Source: Streptomyces odonnellii
Lineage (GTDB): Bacteria; Actinomycetota; Actinomycetes; Streptomycetales; Streptomycetaceae
DNA: 35,393 nt
NCBI RefSeq assembly: GCF_000981895.1
Contig: NZ_LATD01000018.1
Coordinates: 1-35,393 of the forward strand
Reading direction: 5' to 3'
This document shows positions 6,881 to 14,963 of this stretch, one piece after another. Each line of letters opens with the position of its first letter. Position 1 is the first letter of the stretch. Under the pieces are notes generated by a model, which ran no database searches, was not told where the DNA came from, and saw only the letters and a list, made by a program, of their open reading frames with translations. Both the position numbers and the translations under genes were made by a program.

Positions 6881-9800
6881 ATGTCCAGGGAGCTGGGGCG
6901 TGACGCCTTCCGGGGGGACGGCGTGGTCGGCGTACTGGCCATCGACACGTACGACAACCCCGCCCGGCCGGACGGGCGTGAGCATCTCGCACACATCGGC
7001 GCCGAGAGCGCCCGCCTCGCCGCCATGGCCCGCGACAAGCTGGGCTTCGGCGAGGTGCCGGCCGGCCCCGAGGGAATGAACCGGGACCAGGTCTCGGCCT
7101 GGCTGGACGCGTTCCTCGACCGCCGAGCCGCGCGCAGGATCCTCTACTGGACCGGGCACGGTGTGGACGCCGAAGGCGGCTTCCACCTCGCCTGCCGCGA
7201 CACCTGGGCCGACGGCCGCTTCGATCCCGCCCGTTCCTTCGCCCTGACCGACCTCGTGGACCGGATCCTCGCCGCCCCCGCGCCCGCCCACACACTCCTC
7301 GTCCTCGACGCCTGCTCCTCGCACGGGCACCTGAACGTCGCGCTGCGGCGCGCGGTGAGCGAGGAGCGCGCCTCGGTCGCCCGCGCGTACGAGTCCTCCA
7401 CCACCGGATTCGCGGTGATCGGCACCTCCGGGGTGGGCACCGTGATCCGGGAGGGACTGTGGGTGAACTGGCTGGCGTCCGTCCTGGCCAAGCCCGACAC
7501 GGAGGTCTCCGACCGCTCCCTGCCGATGCACCCCTCGGCTCTCTACATCTCCGTCCCGTACCTGGTCGAGGCCATCGGCCAGGAAGCCACCGCGGCGGGG
7601 CTGGAGACCCGGGACGAGCGCCCCGGCTTCGAGACGGTACGGCCCCTGCCCAACAACTTCCTGCACAACCCGTACTTCCAGGACGACGGCGTTCCCGCAC
7701 CGCACCGCGGTCCCTGGGCGCACCCCGCCGTGCTCGCGGACGGGGCCCCGCTGCCCTGGGCCGAGGAATCCCCGTTCCAGATCCAGGAAGGCGGCGTCCT
7801 GGAACGGGAGTTCACCGGACGGCACGCCGCGCTGAGCCGCCTGGTCCGCTGGCTCGACACCGCCGCACACGGCATGCAGGTGGTCACCGGGCCCGGCGGA
7901 TCCGGCAAGACGGCCCTGCTCGCGCGGATCGGCCTGCTGTCGGTGGCCCGCCGCAGGCAGCGGCTCGACCCGCAGCCGCCTCCCCAGATCTGCCCGCGCC
8001 CGGGCACCGTCCACGCCCTCATAAGCTGCCGCGACCGCTCACTGAACTCTGTGGTCGAGGCCTTGTGGGACGCCCTGACGTCTTTCGAGGCCATGCCGCC
8101 CCGGCCGGCCGGCGGCTGCGACGCGGACCGCTGCACGGACGCCGTCGCCGCTCTCGCCAGGCAGGCGGGCGCCCTCAACCTGCTCTTCGACGGACTCGAC
8201 GAGGCGATGCCGGGTCAGGCGCACGAGATCGCCCGCCAGTTGCTGAACCGGCTCGCCGACACCCGCGGAGTGAAAGTGATCGTGGGAACCCGGCCCCGGC
8301 CACGGCGGCACCTGGCCGACCCGGTGACCGCCGAGAGCCTGCTCGACGTACTCGACCAGACCACCGCCCCGCTCGCCCTCGACCAGGACGACGCCGAGCG
8401 GGACATCACCACCCTGGCCGAGTCACTGCTGGGCGCCCCCGGCTCGCCGTACGCGGACGAGCGGCACACGCTGCTGCGGCGCGAGGCCGCGCAGGCGATC
8501 GCGGCCGGCAGTCAGGGGCTCTTCCTGGTGGCCCGGCTGATCGCCGGTCAGCTCGTCCGCCGTACCCGGCCGCCCACCGCGCCCGAACTCGAGGCGGAAC
8601 TCCGCCGGGCCGGAACCGGACTGGAGAACTGGGTCCGCCGCGAGATCAGCCACCTCGAACGCGACGGAGCGGTCCCGGCCGCCGGTATCCTCGCGCCGCT
8701 CGCCCTCGCGTACGGCGGCGGACTGCGCGATCTCTCGCTTCTGGTGACCATGGCCGACGCCCTGCACGGGCGGCAGGGCACCTTCACCCGCGCGCAGGCG
8801 CGCGAACTGCTGGCCCGGGCCGAGGGCGGCCTGGTCGCCGTGGACTCGGGGAGCTACCGGCTCGCGCACGCCGGCTACGGCGTCCACATCCTCGAACGGC
8901 TCGGCCTCACCCCGCGCGACGGCCACCTCAGGGTCCATGACGCACTCGGCGCCCGCGGCGGCCCCGACTGGGCGCGCGCCGACCCGTACACCCGCGCGTA
9001 TCTCGCGGTCCATGCCGCGCAGGCGGGAGAAGAGCGGCTGCGCGACCTCCTCGACGACCCCGAATTCCTCGTCCACACCGACCCGGACGTGGTGCTGCCG
9101 CTGGCCGTTCCCCATGTGCGGCACAGCGAGGGCGCCGCCCTGTACGCCAGGGTCGCCGACGACTTCCGCCGCCGCCCCGACCACACCACCCGGCGCGCGC
9201 TGCTGCGCGGCACGGCGTTCGTCAGCCACCGGGACGGCATGTACGGCCGGCTGACCTCCGCCGGATTCGCCCGGCTGCCATGGACGGAAGTGTGGACCGA
9301 CGCCGAGTCCACGCCCGTCGACCTGCGCTGGCCCGCCGCCCGCGGGGGCGCCCGCGCCCTGCACTGGGCGGCGGTGTCCCCCGGCGCTCACGGCCCCGAC
9401 GCCGGCTCCGGCACGGCCGCCGACACCGTGCTCTCGCTGGGCGTGCTCGGTGCGGTCGCGGTGCACGACCCGGAGACCGGCCGCCAGCGCCTCACCCGGC
9501 GCGCCCCCGACGGACGCCGCCTGCTGCGTCAGGTGACCGGTGCGACGGCGGGACCGCGCCGGGTCACCATGGCCGGCGACGGCAGCGGAGTGCTCTTCTG
9601 GGACGACGCGTCGGGGCTGCCCGCCAAGGTCTTCGACTGGGGCGGCTCCCCCAAGGCGCTGACCGTCGCCGAGTGCGGCAGCCGGTTCCTGGCGATGGCC
9701 GCGGACGGACAGCGGGTGTGGACCTGGCAGTGGCCCGTCGACAGGAGCGCCGCCGAAGCGGACCTGGCCGGCATCCTGGGCGTGGCCGCGGACCGGCTGG

Positions 9801-11416
9801 TGCTGTTCTCACTCGGCGCGCGCCACTTCCTGCTCTCCGCCGGCGCCGAGACGTACGTCCATCAGGTCCATCCGGCCGGGCTGGGGCGCCAGTTGCTCGG
9901 CCCGTCCGCGCCACTGGCGCACACCGGTCGCGGTCCGGTCCGGGCCATCGCCGCACTCGCCGAGCCGTCGCGGGCCGGTACGGGCGTCTCTTCCGCGTGG
10001 CTCGCCCGGGTGGACGGCCACACCACCGACGTGTGGCGGCTGACCCCCGCCGCAGACGGCAGCGGGCCGGCCGGCCCCGGATGGGCCGTGGAACACACAC
10101 TGGCCCTGGACACGCCCGAAGCACGCGGCGCCGCCCTCGGCCGCGCCAACGGCCGGCCGCTGCTGGTCCTGCACCAGGGTGACCGCGTCGCCGTGCACGG
10201 CCTGGACGGCGGCCGGCCGCTCCGTACCTTCCCCGTCCACGGGCACCGCGACCCGGAGGCCCTGGCCTGCGACCCGTACGGCACCGGGAGGATCGCCGTC
10301 TCCGACGGCCCGCACGTACGGATCCTGGACGTCTCCTCGGCCACCGCCGTACGTCCTCATGGCCCGGGGGACCGCAGCTACACCGAACGGATCCTGGTGG
10401 AGGCCGCGTCCGGGCCGCCCGGCGGTCCCGCGCTGCTGTGCCGGGTCTTCGGCTCCACCGTCCTGGCCTGCCGTCAGGAGCCGGAGAGGGGCGGAGCCCC
10501 CGGGGAGCGGGAGGTGCCGCTCCGGCACGACGGTACGGTCACCGCGGTGCGGGCGGTGTGGCACGGGGACGGCTGGCTCGTCGCGGCGGGCGCGGGCCGG
10601 ACCGTACGCGTCTGGTCGCTCACCGCCGGTCTGCGGATCGCCGCTCCGCACCAGGACATCCCCCTGGCCGGTGACGACGGCGACGAGGTGCGCGGACTGG
10701 GGCTGGCGGTCGAGGACGACGGCGTCCCGAGCCTGTTCGTCCCGGACATCCGCCGTGTGCGGCGGCACAGGCTGTGCGAGGGCCGGTGGACGGTACGGGG
10801 CGAGGTCGGCGCCGTCGTCCACGCCCTGAGCGCACGGACCATGAGCGACGGCACGACCTGGGTGGGCGCCGACACCGGGCGCGGCTTCCGGCTGTGGCGG
10901 GCCGGCGCGGAGGACGAGGAGCCGCCGCCGGTCCTGGACGATTTCTGGCGGCGGACCGCGACGATGGCCCTGGGCGAACACCGGGTGATGGGATGGTCGT
11001 TCCCCCTGGTGGCCTGGGGCGAGGACGACATGCTCCATCTCGCCCGGTACAAGGGCGGACGCTGGATCCCGCAGCGGGTCGCACACCCCGGGGGCCGCGC
11101 GTCGGCGGTGGTCTTCACCGGTCCTCCGGAGCGTCCGCTGCTGGCCGCCTGCGGCGGGGAGCAGACCCTGGCGGTGTTCGACGCGGTCAACGGCCGCGAG
11201 GTGAAGACGGCGGCGGTGCCCTGGCGCGGACTGGACGTGGAGGCCGCCGCGGCGGTGTACGACGCGGAGCGCGGGATCACGCTGGCCCTTCAGGGCCGCC
11301 GCCGCTGCGACCTGATCCTGCTCCGCCCCGAAGCCCTGGCTCCGGCCGCCACGACCGGACCGGCGGGACCGGCCCGATCCGCCTCGGACCGCTGGCAGCC
11401 CAGGAAGGGCTGGTAG
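6881..11416 (+). CDS. Caspase-like protease / STAND NTPase / beta-propeller fusion
   Basis: This 1511-residue multidomain protein has three parts. Residues about 14-235 form a caspase-type (peptidase C14) domain: VVGVLAIDTYD strand, catalytic His93 in YWTGHG, catalytic Cys145 in LLVLDACSS. Residues about 310-720 form a STAND/NACHT-like NTPase: TGR at 312, Walker A GPGGSGKT (337-344), Walker B LLFDGLDE (434-441), and VIVGTRPRPR (467-476) as the sensor region. The remainder, from about 800, has WD40-like beta-propeller strands (VRVWSLTAG, FRLWRAG, VWTWQW). In known STAND proteins the repeats sense, the NTPase oligomerises and the N-terminal domain executes; here execution would be proteolysis. 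The ATG at 6881 has a GGGGG-rich leader. An in-frame GTG 14 codons later is possible. The lipase gene follows after 102 bases. Confidence 0.88.
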   Translation: MSRELGRDAFRGDGVVGVLAIDTYDNPARPDGREHLAHIGAESARLAAMARDKLGFGEVPAGPEGMNRDQVSAWLDAFLDRRAARRILYWTGHGVDAEGGFHLACRDTWADGRFDPARSFALTDLVDRILAAPAPAHTLLVLDACSSHGHLNVALRRAVSEERASVARAYESSTTGFAVIGTSGVGTVIREGLWVNWLASVLAKPDTEVSDRSLPMHPSALYISVPYLVEAIGQEATAAGLETRDERPGFETVRPLPNNFLHNPYFQDDGVPAPHRGPWAHPAVLADGAPLPWAEESPFQIQEGGVLEREFTGRHAALSRLVRWLDTAAHGMQVVTGPGGSGKTALLARIGLLSVARRRQRLDPQPPPQICPRPGTVHALISCRDRSLNSVVEALWDALTSFEAMPPRPAGGCDADRCTDAVAALARQAGALNLLFDGLDEAMPGQAHEIARQLLNRLADTRGVKVIVGTRPRPRRHLADPVTAESLLDVLDQTTAPLALDQDDAERDITTLAESLLGAPGSPYADERHTLLRREAAQAIAAGSQGLFLVARLIAGQLVRRTRPPTAPELEAELRRAGTGLENWVRREISHLERDGAVPAAGILAPLALAYGGGLRDLSLLVTMADALHGRQGTFTRAQARELLARAEGGLVAVDSGSYRLAHAGYGVHILERLGLTPRDGHLRVHDALGARGGPDWARADPYTRAYLAVHAAQAGEERLRDLLDDPEFLVHTDPDVVLPLAVPHVRHSEGAALYARVADDFRRRPDHTTRRALLRGTAFVSHRDGMYGRLTSAGFARLPWTEVWTDAESTPVDLRWPAARGGARALHWAAVSPGAHGPDAGSGTAADTVLSLGVLGAVAVHDPETGRQRLTRRAPDGRRLLRQVTGATAGPRRVTMAGDGSGVLFWDDASGLPAKVFDWGGSPKALTVAECGSRFLAMAADGQRVWTWQWPVDRSAAEADLAGILGVAADRLVLFSLGARHFLLSAGAETYVHQVHPAGLGRQLLGPSAPLAHTGRGPVRAIAALAEPSRAGTGVSSAWLARVDGHTTDVWRLTPAADGSGPAGPGWAVEHTLALDTPEARGAALGRANGRPLLVLHQGDRVAVHGLDGGRPLRTFPVHGHRDPEALACDPYGTGRIAVSDGPHVRILDVSSATAVRPHGPGDRSYTERILVEAASGPPGGPALLCRVFGSTVLACRQEPERGGAPGEREVPLRHDGTVTAVRAVWHGDGWLVAAGAGRTVRVWSLTAGLRIAAPHQDIPLAGDDGDEVRGLGLAVEDDGVPSLFVPDIRRVRRHRLCEGRWTVRGEVGAVVHALSARTMSDGTTWVGADTGRGFRLWRAGAEDEEPPPVLDDFWRRTATMALGEHRVMGWSFPLVAWGEDDMLHLARYKGGRWIPQRVAHPGGRASAVVFTGPPERPLLAACGGEQTLAVFDAVNGREVKTAAVPWRGLDVEAAAAVYDAERGITLALQGRRRCDLILLRPEALAPAATTGPAGPARSASDRWQPRKGW

Positions 11417-11462
11417 CCGTACCCGCCCGCACCCATCGCCCGCACGACGGACGCCGCACACC

Positions 11463-11503
11463 GCACCACGTACGAGGCACCACGTACGCCCGCACCACGC
11501 ACG
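11463..11503 (+). repeat. Three tandem imperfect repeats before the lipase gene
   Basis: GCACCACGTACG occurs at 11463-11474 and 11477-11488, and GCACCACGCACG at 11492-11503, spaced 14-15 bases. They lie just upstream of the lipase ribosome site in the 102-base gap after the caspase-STAND gene. They could be stacked binding sites or simple slippage; no promoter hexamers are evident. Confidence 0.55.
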
Positions 11504-11518
11504 AGCCAAGGAGGAAGC

Positions 11519-12931
11519 GTGAAGCACGACCTGGTGGTCTTCATCCCGGGGATCACGGGAAGCCGGCTCACCCGCGACGGAAAGGACCTGTGGAACCTGT
11601 CGCTCCCGGCACTGCTGGGCGCCGTACCGCCGCAGAAGCTGATCAGCCGACTGCGGCTGCCCGACGGGATCGGTGACGAGCCGCCCGAGGAACCGCACGC
11701 CGTCGAAGCCGTCGGCCTGGTCCGCCGGCCGACGGGACTGCCGGGGCTCCTCACACAGCAGGGGTACCCGGACGTCGCCGGCCTGCTCACCTGCGTCCGC
11801 CCCGAGCAGTTCGTCACCTTTCCCTACGACTGGCGCCTGTCCAACCGCCTCACCGCCGCCGGCCTCAAGCGCCGGATCGCGGGCGAACTGGGCCGGTGGA
11901 CCGAGGAGTTCAGGACGTACTACCCCAAGGCCGAGGACGACCCGAAGGTCACCCTCCTGTGCCACTCCATGGGCGGCCTGGTCGCCCGCCACTACCTGGA
12001 GTGCCTGGGCGGACGCGAAACCGCCCGCACCCTGGTGACGGTCGGCACCCCGCACCGGGGCGCCGCCCAGGCCGTCCGGTTCCTCACCGGGCACGGGATC
12101 GGCTCGGGGCTGCTGGGGCGGACCGCGGCGACGCTGGCGCCCCGGCTCAACGAACGGCTCACCGAACTCGCCCGCTCCTTCCCGTCGGTGGGGCAGCTCC
12201 TCCCGGTCTACGAGGCCGTGCGCCGCCCCGACTACCCCGAGGGCTACTACGACCACCTCACCGAGATCGACACCGGCCTGCCGACCGACACGGTCCGCGA
12301 CGTCTTCGCCTTCCACGAGGAGTTCGAAACGTCCCTGCGGGACAACCTGCGCGGCAGCCCGGACCGGGCCCTCCCCTACGAGATGCGCTGCCTCGGCGGC
12401 CGGGCCCACCCCACCATCCACGGTGTGACGGTGAACCCCGGCCGGGAGCTGGAGTTCCACTACCTCCTGGACGACCACGAGCCATGGACCGGCGACGGCA
12501 CGGTACCCGCAGAGTCGGCGTTCGCCGCGTGGGCGCTGCGCCGCACCGACGACGGTCTGTGGAACGGCCACCGGCACGGCCACCTCATCAGCGCCGAGGC
12601 CTTCGGCCACCAGCTCGACGCCATCCACCACAGCAAGTCCGCGCGGGACACCCTGGCCGACGACGAGTTCGGCATCGTCGTACCGGAGTTCGCGGTGGCC
12701 GGGGATCCGTTCGACATCGTGGCCACCGGGGTCGAGCGCGACCGTACCGTACGGGCCGCACTGCACGCCGACGGGGCGGACGAACCGCGGGACTGGGTGG
12801 TGCTGTCGGAGACGGAGCCCGGCGAGCGCCGCGGCAGCCTCACCGCCGGGCCGGGCACCTGGGTGCTGTCGGTGATCGCGGACCGCCCGGACACGGTCCA
12901 GCGTGAGGTGATGACGGTCGTCGAAGCGTAG
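11519..12931 (+). CDS. LCAT/PDAT-type alpha/beta hydrolase (predicted phospholipase or acyltransferase)
   Basis: This 470-residue protein begins at GTG behind a near-perfect AAGGAGGAAGC site. IPGITGSRL (9-17) is the oxyanion strand-loop and FPYDWR (101-106) is a hallmark of lecithin:cholesterol acyltransferase-like lipases. The nucleophile elbow is H149-S150-M-G-G, the likely acid is D326 in WTGDGTVP, and the His is in HRHGHLI (351-357). Residues about 385-470 form an extra beta-rich C-terminal segment. There is no signal peptide or membrane anchor, so the enzyme should stay in the cytosol and meet the inner leaflet. Its place behind the caspase-STAND gene suggests it is the membrane-damaging partner or a substrate of that protease; this is inference. 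An unrelated lipase gene is the alternative. Confidence 0.85.
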   Translation: MKHDLVVFIPGITGSRLTRDGKDLWNLSLPALLGAVPPQKLISRLRLPDGIGDEPPEEPHAVEAVGLVRRPTGLPGLLTQQGYPDVAGLLTCVRPEQFVTFPYDWRLSNRLTAAGLKRRIAGELGRWTEEFRTYYPKAEDDPKVTLLCHSMGGLVARHYLECLGGRETARTLVTVGTPHRGAAQAVRFLTGHGIGSGLLGRTAATLAPRLNERLTELARSFPSVGQLLPVYEAVRRPDYPEGYYDHLTEIDTGLPTDTVRDVFAFHEEFETSLRDNLRGSPDRALPYEMRCLGGRAHPTIHGVTVNPGRELEFHYLLDDHEPWTGDGTVPAESAFAAWALRRTDDGLWNGHRHGHLISAEAFGHQLDAIHHSKSARDTLADDEFGIVVPEFAVAGDPFDIVATGVERDRTVRAALHADGADEPRDWVVLSETEPGERRGSLTAGPGTWVLSVIADRPDTVQREVMTVVEA

Positions 12932-12963
12932 GACGAACCGAGGACGGAAGCTGGCAGCCAGAC

Positions 12964-12981
12964 CCAAACGAGAGGCCCTAG
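12964..12981. repeat. Solo transposon end (same family as the 17710-17875 element)
   Basis: CCAAACGAGAGGCCCTAG here is identical to the right terminal repeat at 17858-17875. No matching left end is present between the lipase stop and this site. It abuts the next element directly, so it is a remnant left by deletion or by insertion of the second element at its CTAG end. Confidence 0.75.
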
Positions 12982-13182
12982 CTAAGGGCTGTCCCGTAAT
13001 CCATGGCGGGCGCGCGACGACAGCTACGGCACCTCGCCGCGTTGTCGGAACATCCCCATACGCCCAGTATGGGGACGTCCCTCCGCCTTGCGATGCTCCC
13101 CCGTAGCCTGAACGGCACGGGAGGCACCCCCTCCATCTGACGCCGCGCGCTGACCCACCAGCGATTACGGGACAGCCCTTAG
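12982..13182. mobile_element. MITE with 19-bp terminal inverted repeats
   Basis: CTAAGGGCTGTCCCGTAAT (12982-13000) is the exact reverse complement of 13164-13182. The 201-bp element encodes no transposase. An internal hairpin CCCCATAC/GTATGGGG (13054-13061 and 13067-13074) has a five-base loop. The outermost TA pairs may be the target duplication. Ends of the form GGGCTGTCCCGTAA are, from memory, found on IS5-superfamily elements of streptomycetes, so a full-length IS elsewhere in the genome probably mobilised it. It separates the lipase gene from the alkylation-repair operon. Confidence 0.85.
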
Positions 13183-13212
13183 GTGCCGGGCACGGGGAGC
13201 GTGGTGTCCGAA

Positions 13213-13243
13213 TGCCGCCAGCACGCGTGCCCGCCGGGCGGCA
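13213..13243. promoter_or_regulatory. Dyad symmetry upstream of the alkylation-repair operon
   Basis: TGCCGCC (13213-13219) pairs with GGCGGCA (13237-13243), and between them lies the perfect palindrome GCACGCGTGC (13221-13230). TTGACG at 13247 is a possible -35, but no good -10 follows. The dyad may be an operator or an mRNA leader structure for the ogt operon. Confidence 0.35.
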
Positions 13244-13285
13244 GGGTTGACGGTGAGACACAGTCCCACGAGTAAGGAGGCGGCT

Positions 13286-13789
13286 ATGACCGCCTGCACG
13301 ACGACGACCAGTCCGCTGGGCGCTCTGCTCCTGGTGGGCGAGGAGACCGAGGAGGGGTTCACTCTCACCTCGCTGTCCATGCCAGGTCAGAGGAACGCTC
13401 CGGCCGTCCGACCGGAGTGGCGGCAGGACGCGGAGCCGTTCGCGGACGTCGTCCGCCAGCTCTCCGCGTACTTCGCGGGCGAACTCACGGAATTCGCCAT
13501 CGAGTTCACCCCGGTCGGCACCGACTTCCAGCGGCGCGTCTGGAACGCGGTCGAGGAAATCCCCTACGGTTCCACCACCACGTACGGTGCTCTGGCCGGG
13601 CAACTCGCGCTGCCGCGCGAGCGGATCCAGGCCCTGGGCGCGGCGATCGGCGCGAACCCGCTGCTACTGGTGCGCCCGTGCCACCGCGTGATCGGCGCGG
13701 ACGGCACGATGCGCGGCTACGCCGGTGGTGTCGAACGCAAAGTCCAGCTCCTCACCCACGAGGGCGCCCTGCAACCGACCCTGCTGTGA
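13286..13789 (+). CDS. ogt: Methylated-DNA--protein-cysteine S-methyltransferase (O6-alkylguanine repair)
   Basis: This 167-residue protein transfers alkyl groups from O6-alkylguanine to its own cysteine in a suicide reaction. The acceptor motif is L-V-R-P-C132-H-R-V-I-G, followed by G-x-x-x-G-Y-A-G-G. The DNA-binding wing VWNAVEEIPYGSTTTYGALA (85-104) is typical. The ATG at 13286 follows TAAGGAGG at good spacing; the longer frame adds 13 residues without such a site. It is the first of three co-directional genes that all fit alkylation damage repair (2OG oxygenase, Ada metal-binding protein). It lies 103 bases from the MITE end, so its promoter must fit between. Confidence 0.95.
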   Translation: MTACTTTTSPLGALLLVGEETEEGFTLTSLSMPGQRNAPAVRPEWRQDAEPFADVVRQLSAYFAGELTEFAIEFTPVGTDFQRRVWNAVEEIPYGSTTTYGALAGQLALPRERIQALGAAIGANPLLLVRPCHRVIGADGTMRGYAGGVERKVQLLTHEGALQPTLL

Positions 13790-13902
13790 CGCCGGGACCG
13801 GTGCGGACCGCGCCTCCTGACAGAAACCGTCACTCCGGCCCCGTACCGCTTCCCCCGGCGGTGCCGGGGTGACTTCCCGCACCAACCCGAAGGATCAGTC
13901 TC

Positions 13903-14637
13903 ATGACCGAGACCACCACCCGGCTCGGGGGCCCGGTCGCCGACCGGGTCGCCCGGGGCGACTGGACAACCCTGGCCGGCGAGCTCGACGAGCACGGCCA
14001 CGCTCTGACCGGGCAGCTCCTCACCCCCGCGGAATGCCGCGGGATCGCCGCTCTCTACGACCGGTCCGACCGCTTCCGGAGCACTGTCGACATGGCCCGG
14101 CACCGCTTCGGCTCGGGCCAGTACCGCTACTTCACCCACGATCTCCCCGACCTCGTACAGGAGCTGCGGGAGGCTTTCTACCCCTGCCTGCTGCCCATCG
14201 CACGTGACTGGGCGGCCAGGCTCGGCAAGCCCGCCCCCTGGCCCGACAGCCTGAACGAGTGGCTTCACCTGTGCCATGAGGCGGGGCAGGACAAGTCCGC
14301 TCAGATCCTGCTGCGCTACGGTCCCGGCGACTGGAACGCCCTGCACCGGGACGTGTTCGGCGACATGGTCTTCCCGCTCCAGGTCGTCATCGGCCTCGAC
14401 GCACCCGGCGTCGACTTCACCGGCGGGGAGTTCCTGATGACCGAGCAGCGGCCCCGCGCGCAGTCCCGCGGCTCGTCCACGACGCTCCCGCGGGGCCACG
14501 GCCTCATCTTCACCACCCGCGACCGGCCGGTGGCCACCAGGCGAGGATGGTCGAACGGACCGATGCGGCACGGTGTGAGCACCGTACGCTCCGGCCGCCG
14601 CCACACCCTCGGCCTGGTTTTCCACGACGCCGCATGA
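13903..14637 (+). CDS. 2-oxoglutarate/Fe(II)-dependent oxygenase, AlkB-like context
   Basis: This 244-residue protein has the double-stranded beta-helix iron site: H148-R-D150 in NALHRDVFG, distal H223 in MRHGVS, and R232/R233 for 2-oxoglutarate in GRRHTLGLVFH. The strand FPLQVVIGLD and the GGEFLMTEQRP motif agree with the superfamily. The ATG follows GAAGGATC. Its place between ogt and an Ada-type metal-binding gene, with an ATGA overlap to the latter, suggests oxidative dealkylation of DNA or a related repair role. It is not close enough to classical AlkB for that name on sequence alone. Confidence 0.85.
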   Translation: MTETTTRLGGPVADRVARGDWTTLAGELDEHGHALTGQLLTPAECRGIAALYDRSDRFRSTVDMARHRFGSGQYRYFTHDLPDLVQELREAFYPCLLPIARDWAARLGKPAPWPDSLNEWLHLCHEAGQDKSAQILLRYGPGDWNALHRDVFGDMVFPLQVVIGLDAPGVDFTGGEFLMTEQRPRAQSRGSSTTLPRGHGLIFTTRDRPVATRRGWSNGPMRHGVSTVRSGRRHTLGLVFHDAA

Positions 14638-14957
14638 CCTCCGCCCGGGCAGCCGCCGACAGCCCGGGGCGCACCTACACACTGCTCGGACCGGACGGAC
14701 AGCCCTACCGGAGCCCCGCGCCGGGCACGCTCGGCGGGCACCGTCGCGGGCGCCTGTACGGACGGCTGGACTGCCCGTCCGCGCTGCGGGCCATCGCCCG
14801 CGGCCACTATGTCGGACACCGGGTGTTCTTCCCCGACGAGGCCACCGCCGTCGCTGCCGGATACCGGCCCTGCGCGGTGTGCCTGCCCGCCACGTACGCC
14901 CGGTGGAAAGCCATCGCACAGGAAGCGGACGGCAGCAGGAAGCGGACGGCAGGCTGA
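14634..14957 (+). CDS. Ada-type metal-binding domain protein
   Basis: This 107-residue protein has the pattern of the Ada zinc-binding domain: YGRLDCPSALRAIARGHYVGHRVFF, then AAGYRPCAVCLP with C-x-x-C. In E. coli Ada four cysteines bind zinc and one accepts methyl groups from phosphotriesters. Here only three cysteines are seen (one in LDCP, two in CAVC), so the methyl-acceptor chemistry may be lost and a His may complete the metal site. There is no AraC-type helix-turn-helix. The start overlaps the preceding stop (ATGA), so it is translationally coupled to the oxygenase. It may be a DNA-damage sensor or accessory subunit. Confidence 0.8.
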   Translation: MTSARAAADSPGRTYTLLGPDGQPYRSPAPGTLGGHRRGRLYGRLDCPSALRAIARGHYVGHRVFFPDEATAVAAGYRPCAVCLPATYARWKAIAQEADGSRKRTAG

Positions 14958-14963
14958 AGAAGA

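Noticed and set aside
12982..13182. Possible structured RNA gene
   Set aside because: The terminal repeats and copies of the same end elsewhere in the window identify it as a mobile element; internal hairpins are part of it.
9809..13603. Open frame of more than 1200 codons on the minus strand
   Set aside because: It runs antisense through the propeller, the lipase, a MITE and ogt. The plus-strand genes have clear domains; the translation is Gly/Arg/Val-rich noise.
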